From Pelagibacterium luteolum (lineage in GTDB: Bacteria > Pseudomonadota > Alphaproteobacteria > Rhizobiales > Devosiaceae): a stretch of DNA of 64,000 nucleotides. The notes under the pieces were generated by a model. It did no database searches and was not told the DNA's origin. It was given only the letters and a program-made list of their open reading frames with translations. This document shows positions 17,269 to 27,095 of this stretch, piece after piece. The number at the start of each line of letters is the position of its first letter. Position 1 is the stretch's first letter. Location: NCBI RefSeq assembly GCF_900100665.1, contig NZ_FNCS01000015.1:1-64000 (forward strand). Direction: 5' to 3'. The translations under genes were made by a program, and so were the position numbers.

Positions 17269-20200
17269 CTACCGAAAATCCCGCGTCTTCACCTTGATGC
17301 GGTCGATGTGCTCGTAGGGATCGACGATGTTTCGGCCCTTCGGCAGGCTGCGCGGATCGATGCCCGGCGCGCCGTGATAGGCTTCGTCACCGCGGCCATG
17401 CGGCAGGGGAAACGGCGTCTCGCGATTTCCTACGCTTGCCAGCTCGCCAGAGAGGTCTGTCAGCTCGTGAGCGACGAGATGCACAACCTCCCCTTCCCGC
17501 TGGATGCGGCCACGCGCGCCAAGCATGGCGGAAGACAAAAGCACGCGCCGGAATTTCTCGAACACCTTGACCCAGACAACGACGTTGGCGGCGCCGGTCT
17601 CATCCTCCATGGTGAGGAACATGACGCCTTTGGCCGAGCCTGGCCGTTGCCGGACCAGCACCAGGCCGGCGGCCTCGAGCCATCGTTTGTCTCGCGCCTG
17701 CATGGCCTCCTGGCAGGTCACGATCCGGCGCCGGCGAAGATCGGCGCGGAGGAACGAGACCGGGTGGCTGCGCAAGGTCAGACCGACATGGCCGTAATCC
17801 TCAACGACCTCGCGGCCGGCCGCCATCGGCCTGAGAGTGATAACAGGCTCGTGGATCTCCGGCACGGTCCTCTGCTCACGGGACGCAGCGGCCGCAAACA
17901 GGGGCAAAGGTTCATCGCGCAGCGCCTTGATGGCCCAAAGCGCGTCGCGGCGGGCAAGGTTCAGATCCGGTAAAAAAGCGTCGGCCTCGGCGAGCTGGAC
18001 AAGCGAGGCTGCCGGCACACCGGCGCGGCGCCAGAGATCGTCGACCGAGACGAAACGCTCATCGGCCCGCGCCGCGACAATCGTGGCCGCATCCGCATTC
18101 GCAAGGCTCTTTACCATGCGCAGGCCGAGCCGGACCGCGAAGCGATCCTCGTCATCGGTCGGCTCAAGCGTGCAATCCCAGCGGCTGGCATTGACGCAGA
18201 CGGGACGGACCTCGACGTCATGATCGCGCGCATCGCGCACGATCTGGGCCGGCAGGTAAAAGCCCATGGGCTGCGAATTGAGCAGTGCTGCGCAAAACAC
18301 ATCCGGATGCCAGCATTTCATCCAGGACGAGGCGTAGGCGATCAGCGCGAAGGAGGCGGCGTGGCTTTCGGGAAAGCCGTAGCTGCCGAAACCCTCCAAT
18401 TGCGAAAAGGTCGTTTCGGCGAACTCTGGCGTGTAGCCGTTGGCGATCATGCCATTGATCAGTTTATCGCGGAACTTCGAGACGCCGCCGGTGTGCTTGA
18501 AGGTGGCCATGGCGCGCCGCAACTGGTCGGCCTCGCCAGCGGAAAAGCCGGCGCAGACCATGGAAACCTGCATCGCCTGCTCCTGAAACAGCGGCACGCC
18601 GAGCGTCTTGCCGAGCACGCGCTCGAGCTCGGGTGTCGGAAACGTCACCTCTTCCTTGCCGTCGCGGCGGCGAAGATAGGGATGGACCATGTCGCCCTGG
18701 ATCGGGCCCGGTCGCACGATCGCGACCTCAATGACCAGGTCGTAGAATGTCCGGGGCTTCATGCGCGGCAGCATCGACATCTGCGCGCGGGATTCGATCT
18801 GGAAGGTGCCTAGCGTATCGGCCTTCCTGATCATCGCATAGGTGCGCGGATCTTCGGCCGGGATCGTCGCCAGGTCGAGTATGACGCCCTTGTACTCGGA
18901 CAGGAGATCGAATGACCGTTTCATGCAGGTGAGCATGCCCAAGGCCAGGACATCCACCTTCATGAATTTTAGGGCGTCTATATCGTCCTTGTCCCATTCC
19001 ACGACCTGGCGATCCTTCATCGCCGCCGGCTCGATCGGCACGAGGTCGTCAAGGCGATCGTGAGTCAAGACAAAGCCGCCCGGATGCTGCGAGAGGTGGC
19101 GCGGTGTACCGGCAAGTTGCGCGGCAAGTTCGAGCGTGAGGCGCAGCCGGCGATCGCCGAGATTGAGATTGAGCTCGCGAGCGCGCTGCTCGTCGACTGC
19201 TTCGCCATGGCCCCACACCTGCGAGGACAGGAGTTTGGTCATGTCCTCGGGTAGGCCGAGCGCCTTGCCGACATCGCGGACAGCACCTTTGGTGCGATAA
19301 CGGATGACCGTGGAGCACAGTGCTGCGTGGTCGCGGCCGTAGGTTTCATAGACCCACTGCATGACGATCTCGCGGCGCTCGTGCTCGAAGTCGACATCGA
19401 TGTCGGGCGGCTCACTCCGCTCCTGGCTGACGAAACGCTCGAACAGGAGATTGTTGCGTTCGGGATCGATGGAGGTGATGCCGAGCACGTAGCATACGGC
19501 TGAATTGGCGGCCGAGCCGCGGCCCTGGCAAAGAATGTCCTTGCTGCGGGCGAAACGGACGATCGAGTTGACGGTCAGGAAGTACGGCGCATATTCGAGC
19601 GTCTCGATCAGCCGCAGTTCGTGCTTCAGGATGCCGATCACCTTGTCGGGAAGACCCTCGGGATAGCGGCGGGCTGCACCTTCCCAGGAGAGCTTTTCGA
19701 GTGCCTGCTGGGCAGTGAGGCCCGGCATCGCCTTTTCCTCCGGGTATTGGTAGGCGAGCTCGTCCATTGAGAAACGGCAGCGGTCGGCGATTTCGACCGT
19801 GCGCGCCAGGGCCTCAGGATAACGGCTGAACAGCCGCGCCATTTCATCGCCCGGTTTGAGATAGCGGTCGGCATGACGTTCGCGCCGGAAGCCGGCGTCA
19901 TCGATGGTGACGTTGTGGCGGATGCAGGTAACGACATCCTGCATCATGCGGCGGGCCGGCTCGTGGAAGAGCACGTCATTGGTAACGACGGTCGGCACCC
20001 GCATCGCAGCCGCCAGATTTGCCAACTGGTAAAGCCGGAGCTGGTCGTTCGGGCGCCTGCGCAAAGTGAGCGCCATGTAAGCGCGATCGCCGAAGGCTTC
20101 GCGCAGCCGCCGCAGGCGAACGGCGCAAAGATCATCGGCCTGATCCGGCACCAGGACCGCGATCAGCCCCTCGCCGTAGGCGACGACGTCATCCCATTCG

Positions 20201-20529
20201 AGATGACACTTGGCTTTGCCGGCCCTGCCCTTGCCGAGCGACAGCAGTCGACAGAGCCGCGAGTAGGCCGGCCGGTCAGTCGGATAGACCAGCATCGACA
20301 TGCCGTCGGCGAGATCGAGACGGCAACCGACGATCAACCGAACGCCCGTCGTCTTTGCCGCTTCATGTGCACGCACAATACCGGCAAGCGAATTGCGGTC
20401 GACGATAGCGAGCGCCTCGATGCCGAGCAGTGCGGCCTGGACAAACTGCTCCTCGCAGGACGATGCCCCACGCAGGAAACTGAAATGCGAAGTCACCTGC
20501 AGCTCAGCATATCGGGCTCCGCCAGTCAT
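17269..20529 (-). CDS. dnaE2: Error-prone DNA polymerase III alpha subunit DnaE2 (ImuC)
   Basis: A 1086-residue C-family polymerase of usual DnaE2 length. The N-terminal PHP domain begins [17 protein letters not shown]. The palm carries [18 protein letters not shown], which holds the catalytic aspartates, and [17 protein letters not shown]. The C-terminal part has an OB fold ([19 protein letters not shown]). Start 20529 is chosen because it overlaps the imuB stop as ATGA. It is the catalytic subunit of the ImuA-ImuB-DnaE2 mutasome, which performs SOS-induced translesion synthesis in bacteria lacking UmuDC. Transcription should come from the LexA-controlled promoter upstream of imuA. Carriage on a plasmid is known in alphaproteobacteria. 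Confidence 0.93.
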   Translation of the reverse strand: MTGGARYAELQVTSHFSFLRGASSCEEQFVQAALLGIEALAIVDRNSLAGIVRAHEAAKTTGVRLIVGCRLDLADGMSMLVYPTDRPAYSRLCRLLSLGKGRAGKAKCHLEWDDVVAYGEGLIAVLVPDQADDLCAVRLRRLREAFGDRAYMALTLRRRPNDQLRLYQLANLAAAMRVPTVVTNDVLFHEPARRMMQDVVTCIRHNVTIDDAGFRRERHADRYLKPGDEMARLFSRYPEALARTVEIADRCRFSMDELAYQYPEEKAMPGLTAQQALEKLSWEGAARRYPEGLPDKVIGILKHELRLIETLEYAPYFLTVNSIVRFARSKDILCQGRGSAANSAVCYVLGITSIDPERNNLLFERFVSQERSEPPDIDVDFEHERREIVMQWVYETYGRDHAALCSTVIRYRTKGAVRDVGKALGLPEDMTKLLSSQVWGHGEAVDEQRARELNLNLGDRRLRLTLELAAQLAGTPRHLSQHPGGFVLTHDRLDDLVPIEPAAMKDRQVVEWDKDDIDALKFMKVDVLALGMLTCMKRSFDLLSEYKGVILDLATIPAEDPRTYAMIRKADTLGTFQIESRAQMSMLPRMKPRTFYDLVIEVAIVRPGPIQGDMVHPYLRRRDGKEEVTFPTPELERVLGKTLGVPLFQEQAMQVSMVCAGFSAGEADQLRRAMATFKHTGGVSKFRDKLINGMIANGYTPEFAETTFSQLEGFGSYGFPESHAASFALIAYASSWMKCWHPDVFCAALLNSQPMGFYLPAQIVRDARDHDVEVRPVCVNASRWDCTLEPTDDEDRFAVRLGLRMVKSLANADAATIVAARADERFVSVDDLWRRAGVPAASLVQLAEADAFLPDLNLARRDALWAIKALRDEPLPLFAAAASREQRTVPEIHEPVITLRPMAAGREVVEDYGHVGLTLRSHPVSFLRADLRRRRIVTCQEAMQARDKRWLEAAGLVLVRQRPGSAKGVMFLTMEDETGAANVVVWVKVFEKFRRVLLSSAMLGARGRIQREGEVVHLVAHELTDLSGELASVGNRETPFPLPHGRGDEAYHGAPGIDPRSLPKGRNIVDPYEHIDRIKVKTRDFR

Positions 20530-22049
20530 CCGAAGATCCCGTGCATGAACCATTTTTGCGAACCGGTCGCGGCGTCTTCGCCGTCGCCGGCGCGGTAGAC
20601 CCAGTAGCGCTCGCCGTTCTCGTCCTCGACCTGGAAATAATCCCTCACTGCAGCGAGCTCAGCGTCGCGCTTCCACCATTCCCCGAAGACCCGTTCCGGG
20701 CCGTCCGCCCGTTTCACGCGGCGGCGCACGCCGCGCCAGGTGAAGGTCACAGGCGGATGGTCGGGAAGAAGTGCAACCGTCTCGATCGGCTCGGGCCGCG
20801 GCAGCAACCGAGTTGGGCGCGGCCAATGGCCGGGCCAGCCCTCGCCGGTATCAGGCGCCATTGGGGCAATGCGTTGAACCGACCGTTCGGGAACGTCGCT
20901 CTGCACCGGGGCGAAGCGATAGAGCCGGTCCTCACCGACACGGTTGGCGAGGATGTCGATCACATCCGACACATCGGGTTCGGGAGCCTCGACGAGCGAG
21001 GTGATTGTCTGCTTCGCTCGCAACGGCTCGGCGGCCGTCGCGGCAAGCCGCATCAGCTCGATGCCAAACCCGGGATCGATGGTCTCGATTTTATCGGTGA
21101 GAAGCCGGGTCAAGCGCTTCGCATCGCGCACCGGCGTTGCTGTGCCGACACGGATCGCCTCGACGCGGTTATCGACGCGGAAGAACAGAAGGTCGAGCCG
21201 TCGCGCCCCCTGCCCTCGCGTCTCAAGTTCGGCGCAGAGTTCGGCCACGAGCTTGCCGGTATAGCGGGCGATCGTCTCTGCCGCGCCGATCGGTTCCGCG
21301 AAATTGCGGCGCACTTCGACTATCTCCTCCGGCCGGATCGGCTCGATCGGTTCGCTCACCCGCCCAAAGGCCTGGTCGAGGCGGCGACCGGGTTCCGGTC
21401 CGAAACGCAAGGCGAGCGACGCGCGCGGGGTGGCGGCGAGGTCGGCGATTGTCTCGAAGCCGAGCCGTCGCAGACTGTCGATCGTCACGGCGGGCAGGCG
21501 CAGGGCAGCGATCGGCAGGGGCAGGATCGCTTGTGCAATGGCGCCGGATGGAACCACAAGGCTCCGCCGTGTACCGAACCGGGCCATTGCGTGAGCCGCC
21601 CCCCAAGTATCGGCGATTGCGGCGCGCGCCGCTAAACCGGAGCCGCCAAGCCGCTCCACCATCTCGTTGAGCATCGCCGCCTCGCCGCCATGCAGATGGT
21701 CGGCGCCGGTCGTGTCGATGACGATGCCGTCCGGTGGATCTGCGGCGACGACGGGTGCATAGCGGCGCAGCGCCCACAGCGCCAACCGCTCGAGCGCGAT
21801 TTCGTCGGCGTCGGGCTCGGCGTCGTGAACAATCAGGCCCGGAACAAGGGCCTGCGCCTTGCTCGCCGGCATGCCGATGCGCAGGCCGGCTGCGTGCGCT
21901 GCCGCGTCGGCGGCAAGCACAACACGGCGGCGTCCGTCGCGGCCGATCAAAACGAGCGGCGTCTCAGGCCGAGGCGCGGCGTCGCCCGATTTCCTTCTGA
22001 ACCGGTCTGTCGGCCACATCGGAAGGAAGAGCGATACGACCCTTGGCAT
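20526..22049 (-). CDS. imuB: ImuB, inactive Y-family polymerase-like mutasome adaptor
   Basis: A 507-residue Y-family homologue beginning [17 protein letters not shown], the standard ImuB opening. The palm/fingers region includes [16 protein letters not shown] and [19 protein letters not shown], with helix-hairpin-helix-like segments after it ([20 protein letters not shown]). ImuB proteins lack a full set of catalytic acids and act as the hub that binds the sliding clamp, ImuA and DnaE2. The start overlaps the imuA 3' end by 86 bases and the stop overlaps the dnaE2 start as ATGA, which shows tight translational coupling of the three genes. Confidence 0.92.
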   Translation of the reverse strand: MPRVVSLFLPMWPTDRFRRKSGDAAPRPETPLVLIGRDGRRRVVLAADAAAHAAGLRIGMPASKAQALVPGLIVHDAEPDADEIALERLALWALRRYAPVVAADPPDGIVIDTTGADHLHGGEAAMLNEMVERLGGSGLAARAAIADTWGAAHAMARFGTRRSLVVPSGAIAQAILPLPIAALRLPAVTIDSLRRLGFETIADLAATPRASLALRFGPEPGRRLDQAFGRVSEPIEPIRPEEIVEVRRNFAEPIGAAETIARYTGKLVAELCAELETRGQGARRLDLLFFRVDNRVEAIRVGTATPVRDAKRLTRLLTDKIETIDPGFGIELMRLAATAAEPLRAKQTITSLVEAPEPDVSDVIDILANRVGEDRLYRFAPVQSDVPERSVQRIAPMAPDTGEGWPGHWPRPTRLLPRPEPIETVALLPDHPPVTFTWRGVRRRVKRADGPERVFGEWWKRDAELAAVRDYFQVEDENGERYWVYRAGDGEDAATGSQKWFMHGIFG

Positions 22050-22722
22050 CGCAAGCCTCCACTATAAAATCTGCACTCTCTCCGGCCCGGCATCGGATCA
22101 GCTCAACGTGCCAGCGCGCCCGTCCAATCCCCTGAACGGGCAATGGTGTCGACGGCAGGACCGACACCCGCCAGCGTGTCTCGGCGGCGGTTGGCTGCCC
22201 AAAATCCGTTGCCTCCGTCTGCCGACGCCAGCGGCGAATGGCGATGCCGATGGCGCCGGAGCTTTCGGCGGCAAGCTGAAGCCGCCGTGAGGCCGTCATC
22301 GAAAGCCGTGCAATCTCGGCAACGACAGCGCCAAAACCTCCGCGAAGACCCTCTTCGAAACAGGCGAGAACGGATTTTTCGTCGCCGGCTTCGACATAGA
22401 TTACCCGTCCCGGAGGAAGGCCGGCCTGTTCGATCGCAGGCGCGAAAAGATCGGGCCGGGTAACGCACCACAGCACCTTGCCCACCGCGCGCGCGGCAAT
22501 ACCGGCAGCGAAGAGTGCCGCGGCTGCGCCATCGACGGAGCCATTTCCACCACCCGCGACCTCGTGCAGACCGCCAAAAGCCAATCCCCCTCCCGGCAGA
22601 ACCCTGTCAATCGCGGCCACTCCGAACGGCAAAACCGTACGCTCGCGTGCATTTCCACCTTCGAGACGCGCGATGCGTTCTCGAAGCTCGGAAATGGCAG
22701 CAGGGGGCGCCGATACACTCAT
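21964..22722 (-). CDS. imuA: ImuA, RecA-like mutasome accessory protein
   Basis: A 252-residue SulA/RecA-like protein, first gene of the SOS mutagenesis cassette. Family marks are TVLPFGVAAIDRVLPGGGLAFG near residue 30 and VLWCVTRPDLFAPAIEQAGL in the middle. The ATG at 22722 follows AGGG by 5-6 bases. The LexA box lies 33 bases upstream, so the gene should be derepressed after DNA damage. ImuA works with ImuB to recruit DnaE2 to stalled forks. Its end overlaps imuB. Confidence 0.9.
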   Translation of the reverse strand: MSVSAPPAAISELRERIARLEGGNARERTVLPFGVAAIDRVLPGGGLAFGGLHEVAGGGNGSVDGAAAALFAAGIAARAVGKVLWCVTRPDLFAPAIEQAGLPPGRVIYVEAGDEKSVLACFEEGLRGGFGAVVAEIARLSMTASRRLQLAAESSGAIGIAIRRWRRQTEATDFGQPTAAETRWRVSVLPSTPLPVQGIGRARWHVELIRCRAGESADFIVEACDAKGRIALPSDVADRPVQKEIGRRRASA

Positions 22723-22754
22723 CTGACCCTTGAAACGCGGAAAGCCTGTGATAT

Positions 22755-22769
22755 GTTCTACATTTGTTC
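22755..22769. promoter_or_regulatory. LexA box (alphaproteobacterial GTTC-N7-GTTC)
   Basis: GTTC at 22755-22758, seven bases, then GTTC at 22766-22769: an exact match to the alphaproteobacterial LexA operator. It sits in the 150-base gap between imuA (minus, ATG 33 bases away) and the divergent gene at 22873, so one operator could control both directions. Confidence 0.85.
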
Positions 22770-22872
22770 TCTTCCCGACAGAGAGTCAATCAGACTCCGA
22801 AGGAGAAGAGGAGAGCCCAAGGGAAGGAAGACCGGCGCTGCGGCCGTCGAAAGGGCCGATGGAGACGGATAG

Positions 22873-23490
22873 ATGACCATCACGATTCATGTCGCGGGAG
22901 CCCAGCCGGAGGACATCGTCCGCGGTCTGCTTGCCGCGCAGGCGGTGTTCGACAAGGCCGGCATAACGGCCGATCAGGCGGCAACAGCGCGGTTCATCGT
23001 CGAGGGCTGGGACATTAAGGGGTTTCCTAACCCTGCTCCCGAAGCTGAGCTTGCCATCTGCGGCGTCTGGGACGAGGCCGACCAAGCGGCCGTGAAGGCA
23101 TGCTGCGTCGGATGGCCGCCAGACAGGATTCCGGATACGGCCGATCTCGAACTGGTACAGGAGCCGCGGCGTTTCCGTTTGACGTCGGGTGACAAGGAAA
23201 ACGAATGGCTGCTCGAAACAGCCGCCGCCGGCATTCTCGAGGAGATGTGCGAGGAAGGCTATTTCGATGACGGCCGACCGGAAGATGAGGTCGCCTTCCT
23301 GCTTGACGATTGGGATTTCGAGCAGCTGACCGACGAACAGCGGCACCTCTACGACGAGCAGATCTATCCCCTGATGCGCATCTGGTTTTTCGAGCGCAAT
23401 CGTTTCGAGGAAGAGTATGCTCGTCGCCGCGCTGAGTGGTCGTACGACAGGCGACCGGATGATCGCCAGTTTGAATTATTTGCCGCATGA
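22873..23490 (+). CDS. Unknown acidic protein beside the mutasome, with a C-terminal clamp-like peptide
   Basis: A 205-residue acidic protein of unrecognised family; GGAG lies 8 bases before ATG 22873. The N-terminal half contains AEDIV-type helices and EGWDIKGFPNPAPEAELAIC; the C-terminal half is dominated by acidic helices and aromatic residues. It ends RQFELFAA, and QFELF fits the QxxLF core of peptides that bind the beta sliding clamp. It is divergent from imuA across a shared LexA box, so it may be SOS-induced and cooperate with the mutasome. The role is an inference from position and the tail motif. No signal or membrane segment is seen. Confidence 0.65.
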   Translation: MTITIHVAGAQPEDIVRGLLAAQAVFDKAGITADQAATARFIVEGWDIKGFPNPAPEAELAICGVWDEADQAAVKACCVGWPPDRIPDTADLELVQEPRRFRLTSGDKENEWLLETAAAGILEEMCEEGYFDDGRPEDEVAFLLDDWDFEQLTDEQRHLYDEQIYPLMRIWFFERNRFEEEYARRRAEWSYDRRPDDRQFELFAA

Positions 23491-23628
23491 CGGCGCTGCG
23501 CTGAAAAGGAAGCAGCGTGCGGAATTTAGCATCGCCGCTCGGAAGTGCTCTCCGTTCAAGCGCGCCGGCGCCTTAGAACCATGGCGCGATAACCCAAGCC
23601 TGGACTATGGTGCCGATGAGGGGGAACC

Positions 23629-25629
23629 ATGGCTGAAACACATTACAAGGTCCGGGTCGAAAGCGACCATATAAAGAAGCTTGCCAATGCAAAGCCTATT
23701 CCCGCGCTTGCCGAGCTAATTTGGAATGCGGCGGATGCCGATGCTTCTCGCATCGATGTCGAGATCGAAAGCAACGACTTCGGAATGCAGGCGATTACGG
23801 TGCGCGACAATGGCCACGGCATTCCTCACGACAAGGTTGAGGACCTGTTCGGAAAACTCGGCGGCTCCTGGAAAGCGCATGGAAATCGCTCGAAAACGAA
23901 ATCACGAATTCTCCACGGCAAAGAGGGAAAGGGGCGGTTCAAGGCTCTCGCGCTGGGTCGGGTCGCCGATTGGACTGTCATCTATCGGCAAGATGATAAA
24001 TTGTTGCGTTATACGATCACAATCCTGCGGGAGGACCTCGTCGATGTTCGGGTATCTGAACCGGCCGAGGTCGATCGCACGCTCAAGCCTGGCGTCGAAG
24101 TCAGGATCACGGAATTGGATCGCAGCTATCGGTCACTTGAGCCAGATCAGGCACTTCATTCGCTTGCCCAGATTTTCGCCCTGTATCTGACCGATTACTC
24201 GGACATTGCCGTGTACGTCGAACATCAGCGTGTCGATCCATCGACACTTATCGCTAGCCGCCAGACCCTACCTCTCGCCCCCATCGTCGAAGATGGGGTC
24301 AGCTACACTGCCGCCCTTGAGCTCATCGAATGGACTTCAGCGTCAGAGCGATGGGTTTTCCTGTGTGGCGAGGAAGGATTTCCTTTTCACCGGATCTCTC
24401 CGAATTTTCATGTCCCTGGTGCTCAGTTTTCCGCCTATCTCAAGTCGCCCTTCATCAGCGAGCTTCAAAAACGCGGAATTCTAGAGCTCGGTGAAATGAA
24501 CGGACCTCTTCAGGCCGCCTACGAGGAGGCCGAAGGCAAAATCAAACTTTTCTTTCGCAATCGTGAGGTCGAGGCAGCCCGATCCGAAATCGAGCAATGG
24601 AAGGCTGACGAGATCTATCCATATCGGGATGAGCCGACAACGGCTGTGGAACGTGCCGAGCGCAAGGTATTCGAAATCGTCGCTCTGAATGTAAATAACC
24701 ACCTTCCGGAGTTTTCGGACGCCAACCGCAAAACAAAAGCATTCCAACTCAGAATGCTGCGTCAAGCCATCGAACGCGGTCCGGACGAACTCCAGCTCAT
24801 TCTGAAAGAGGTCCTGGATCTGCCGGAACGCAAGCAGCAGGAACTCGCAAAGCTGCTCGAGGAAGCAGATCTTGCAAACGTGATCAGTGCCTCAAAGCTT
24901 GTGTCGGATCGAATGAAATTCGTTCATGGGCTTGAGGCCTTGCTCTTCGATCCCGACAGCAAGAAGCTGTTGAAGGAGCGCAGCCAACTACACCGCATGC
25001 TCGCCGAGAATAATACCTGGGTCTTTGGGGAGCAGTTCAATCTCACCGTCGATGATCAATCCTTGACCGAGGTGCTTCGCAAGCACCGGAAGCTGATCGG
25101 GGAGGATACGGTCATCGACACCCCGGTAAAACGCATCGATGGTAAGACTGGAATTGTCGACCTGATGTTGTCGCGATCTGTTCCGCGGAATCACGCCGAC
25201 GAACGGGAGCACCTTGTGGTTGAATTGAAACGCCCAACTGTGAAAGTCGGCGCAGATGAGATCACACAGGTTGAGAAGTACGCGTACACAGTCGCTGACG
25301 ATGAGCGCTTTCGCCATCTCAAAACACGCTGGACGTTTTGGGTCATTTCGAATGACCTTGATGGATTCGCCCAGGTCAAGACACGTCAAAAGGACAAGCC
25401 AAAAGGACAGATTTCACAGACTGACGACGGCCGCGTTGAAGTTTGGGTCAAGACATGGTCCGAGATTATCGCCGAGTGCAAGGCACGAATGCACTTCGTG
25501 CAACAGCACCTACAAGCGAATGTCGATAAGGAAAGCTCCTTAAAATATCTCAAGAAAACGTACGACAAGTATCTCTCTGGCGTCGTTGAAGTCGATCAGG
25601 ATACCGTCTCCGAGCCAGCCGACGCCTAG
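23629..25629 (+). CDS. GHKL ATPase fused to a PD-(D/E)XK-like nuclease domain; candidate single-gene defence protein
   Basis: A 666-residue two-domain protein. Residues about 20-200 form a GHKL/Hsp90-like ATPase: N-box LAELIWNAADADA (27-39) and DNGHGIPHDKVEDLFG (61 onward), then GKEGKGRFKALALG. A helical middle region follows. Residues about 490-600 look like a PD-(D/E)XK nuclease: Asp511 in GIVDLML, Glu532-x-Lys534 in VVELKRP, then a Q-x3-Y helix (QVEKYAY), as in Shedu/DUF4263-type nucleases. The start follows AGGGGGAA. An ATPase sensor joined to a nuclease is a typical anti-phage or anti-plasmid design. It stands alone, between the SOS region and a truncated transposase gene, which points to recent acquisition. 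Confidence 0.75.
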   Translation: MAETHYKVRVESDHIKKLANAKPIPALAELIWNAADADASRIDVEIESNDFGMQAITVRDNGHGIPHDKVEDLFGKLGGSWKAHGNRSKTKSRILHGKEGKGRFKALALGRVADWTVIYRQDDKLLRYTITILREDLVDVRVSEPAEVDRTLKPGVEVRITELDRSYRSLEPDQALHSLAQIFALYLTDYSDIAVYVEHQRVDPSTLIASRQTLPLAPIVEDGVSYTAALELIEWTSASERWVFLCGEEGFPFHRISPNFHVPGAQFSAYLKSPFISELQKRGILELGEMNGPLQAAYEEAEGKIKLFFRNREVEAARSEIEQWKADEIYPYRDEPTTAVERAERKVFEIVALNVNNHLPEFSDANRKTKAFQLRMLRQAIERGPDELQLILKEVLDLPERKQQELAKLLEEADLANVISASKLVSDRMKFVHGLEALLFDPDSKKLLKERSQLHRMLAENNTWVFGEQFNLTVDDQSLTEVLRKHRKLIGEDTVIDTPVKRIDGKTGIVDLMLSRSVPRNHADEREHLVVELKRPTVKVGADEITQVEKYAYTVADDERFRHLKTRWTFWVISNDLDGFAQVKTRQKDKPKGQISQTDDGRVEVWVKTWSEIIAECKARMHFVQQHLQANVDKESSLKYLKKTYDKYLSGVVEVDQDTVSEPADA

Positions 25630-25717
25630 CGATTATTCTAAGCAAATCCGCCTGCGAGGTCGGCAGGCGCAACAGAGCTTCCTTCTGCCGATCGGTTAAA
25701 GTGACGCGACGCGGCAT
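25630..25717 (-). pseudogene. Remnant of a Tn3-family transposase gene (first ~29 codons)
   Basis: Reading leftward from ATG 25717 gives MPRRVTLTDRQKEALLRLP and about ten more residues, the typical opening of DUF4158/Tn3-family transposases (TnpA). Similarity appears to end at the 3' end of the ATPase-nuclease gene, with the remaining ~950 residues of a normal TnpA missing. An AGGAA ribosome site precedes the ATG, so the 5' control region survives. The break next to the defence gene marks a transposon junction or a later deletion. Identification is from memory of the family N-terminus. Confidence 0.6.
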
Positions 25718-26007
25718 CAATGTTCCTTGTTCAAAAATTCCGAATCTGTCCGAACTGAGCGACCGCGAGCAAAGCCCTTTGGCGACTTCAGAATTGTTCA
25801 GCGTGGCCTGATTGCTGTGGCTCGGGACCGGACAATGCTACCAGAGCAATTCAATTGCCGCTCGTGTAGAGCGTGAACGGATGGTAAGCCAGAAATTGAA
25901 ACACCAGGTGAGGACTGGCCTGACCTGGTGCACAAAGTTCGATGTCGACGGCGCATGGCAAGCCAGTGGGGCCTGTTCGACTGCTTGGGGGCGGTTATCT
26001 ACGCAAA
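25718..26007. other. Intergenic segment with an inverted repeat, probably transposon-derived
   Basis: These 290 bases separate the tnpA remnant from the Abi-like gene. They hold an inverted repeat, CACCAGGT (25902-25909) and ACCTGGTG (25923-25930) around 13 bases, and a smaller dyad GCAATT-C-AATTGC at 25846-25858. Either could be an operator, or part of a resolution site left by the Tn3 element. Short frames here are not convincing. Confidence 0.4.
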
Positions 26008-27084
26008 ATGGCACAAAGTCAAGTTCCGTATCCGTACCAGCCGCCACAGCTGCAAGCCATCCGCGGCTCAATCTCCGAGCCACGCTTCGCGACCTACCTC
26101 GCGAAAGGCGGCAATCACGAGGAATACGCGATGGCTCTGTATCTCTACAACGCACGCGTAGCAAAGGCGTTCCTCTACCCGCTGAACGTCGCGGAGGTGA
26201 CGCTTCGGAACGCCATCGACAGCATCCTTGTCGGTAGGTTCGGGCCGGATTGGCATCAGGATGCGGCGTTCCGGGATCAAACGCTGACACCTGAAGGTTT
26301 GGCTACCTTGGACAAAGCCATGCAGCGCGCTGGGCAAAATGCTCCGCGCGATCAAGTCGTGGCGACCCTCACATTCGACTTCTGGTCAAACCTGTTTCGA
26401 TCGGAATACGGCGCTCTTTGGCGCACGACCGTCAACATTGCCTTTCCACACCTTCAGCATGGCGAAAGCCGGCGAGACATCCAGAATCTGGTTAGGCCGA
26501 TCAACGCTTTCCGGAACCGCGTCGCTCATCATGAGCCGATCCTCGACATGAACGTAACCGACATCCATGCGAAGATCGTTCGGTTGATAGAGCTGAGGTG
26601 CACCGAGACCGCAGCGTGGATGAAGCACCATTCGACTCTCAGCGCGGTCGTAAGATCGCGTCCCCGGCAGGATGGTTCCACCGCGAACACACTTGCTGCG
26701 AAGCTCGACGCTTCGTTCGTATCGGTCACGCCTGAGACAGTGTTGAAGGATCTCCTCGAGCATGTGGACGAGAAGCATCAGGCAATCATCTGCCTCGACA
26801 ACGCGGGCCGTCCAAGCGCAGCGTTCACCCCAGTCGACGCCATACTCTTCATCACAAGTCGCGCAAAAGAAGTGGGCGGCCTGATCGATCTTCACGATCA
26901 CAAGGTGTCGGATTTGATCGCTGACGCTGGTATTGCTGAGCGATGGGCGCAACTAAGCGACGCAAGCCCCATCGCCCTGGCGGTCAAAGAGCTTCAGAAG
27001 CCGCGGATTCAAGTGTTGGTTGGGATCGATGCCTCATCCGGAAAGGCCACGGGTGCAATCCTGCGTGCGCACCGCCGATACTGA
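26008..27084 (+). CDS. Abi-family-like protein with a HEPN-type RNase motif
   Basis: A 358-residue protein from ATG 26008. The N-terminal two thirds have the helical pattern of the Abi/CAAX-unrelated HEPN families (LNVAEVTLRNAIDSIL) and the key motif FRNRVAHHEP, where Arg169-x4-His174 fits the R-x4-6-H catalytic signature of HEPN RNases. HEPN proteins of this kind act as abortive-infection or toxin RNases. A C-terminal domain of about 120 residues (from KDLLEHVDEKHQ) resembles a small CBS-like or sensing module, but I cannot name it. No antitoxin gene is evident next to it. The ribosome site is weak, so an earlier start near 25942 is possible. Confidence 0.7.
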   Translation: MAQSQVPYPYQPPQLQAIRGSISEPRFATYLAKGGNHEEYAMALYLYNARVAKAFLYPLNVAEVTLRNAIDSILVGRFGPDWHQDAAFRDQTLTPEGLATLDKAMQRAGQNAPRDQVVATLTFDFWSNLFRSEYGALWRTTVNIAFPHLQHGESRRDIQNLVRPINAFRNRVAHHEPILDMNVTDIHAKIVRLIELRCTETAAWMKHHSTLSAVVRSRPRQDGSTANTLAAKLDASFVSVTPETVLKDLLEHVDEKHQAIICLDNAGRPSAAFTPVDAILFITSRAKEVGGLIDLHDHKVSDLIADAGIAERWAQLSDASPIALAVKELQKPRIQVLVGIDASSGKATGAILRAHRRY

Positions 27085-27095
27085 TCCCGCCACAA

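Noticed and set aside
20541..21635. A 364-codon plus-strand frame opposite imuB
   Set aside because: It lies wholly over a well-supported imuB gene and its translation has no recognisable domain; it is an antisense shadow.
25649..25669. Hairpin CGCCTGC...GCAGGCG after the ATPase-nuclease gene, possible terminator
   Set aside because: No U tract follows and the sequence is part of the transposase remnant's codons, so it is probably chance symmetry.
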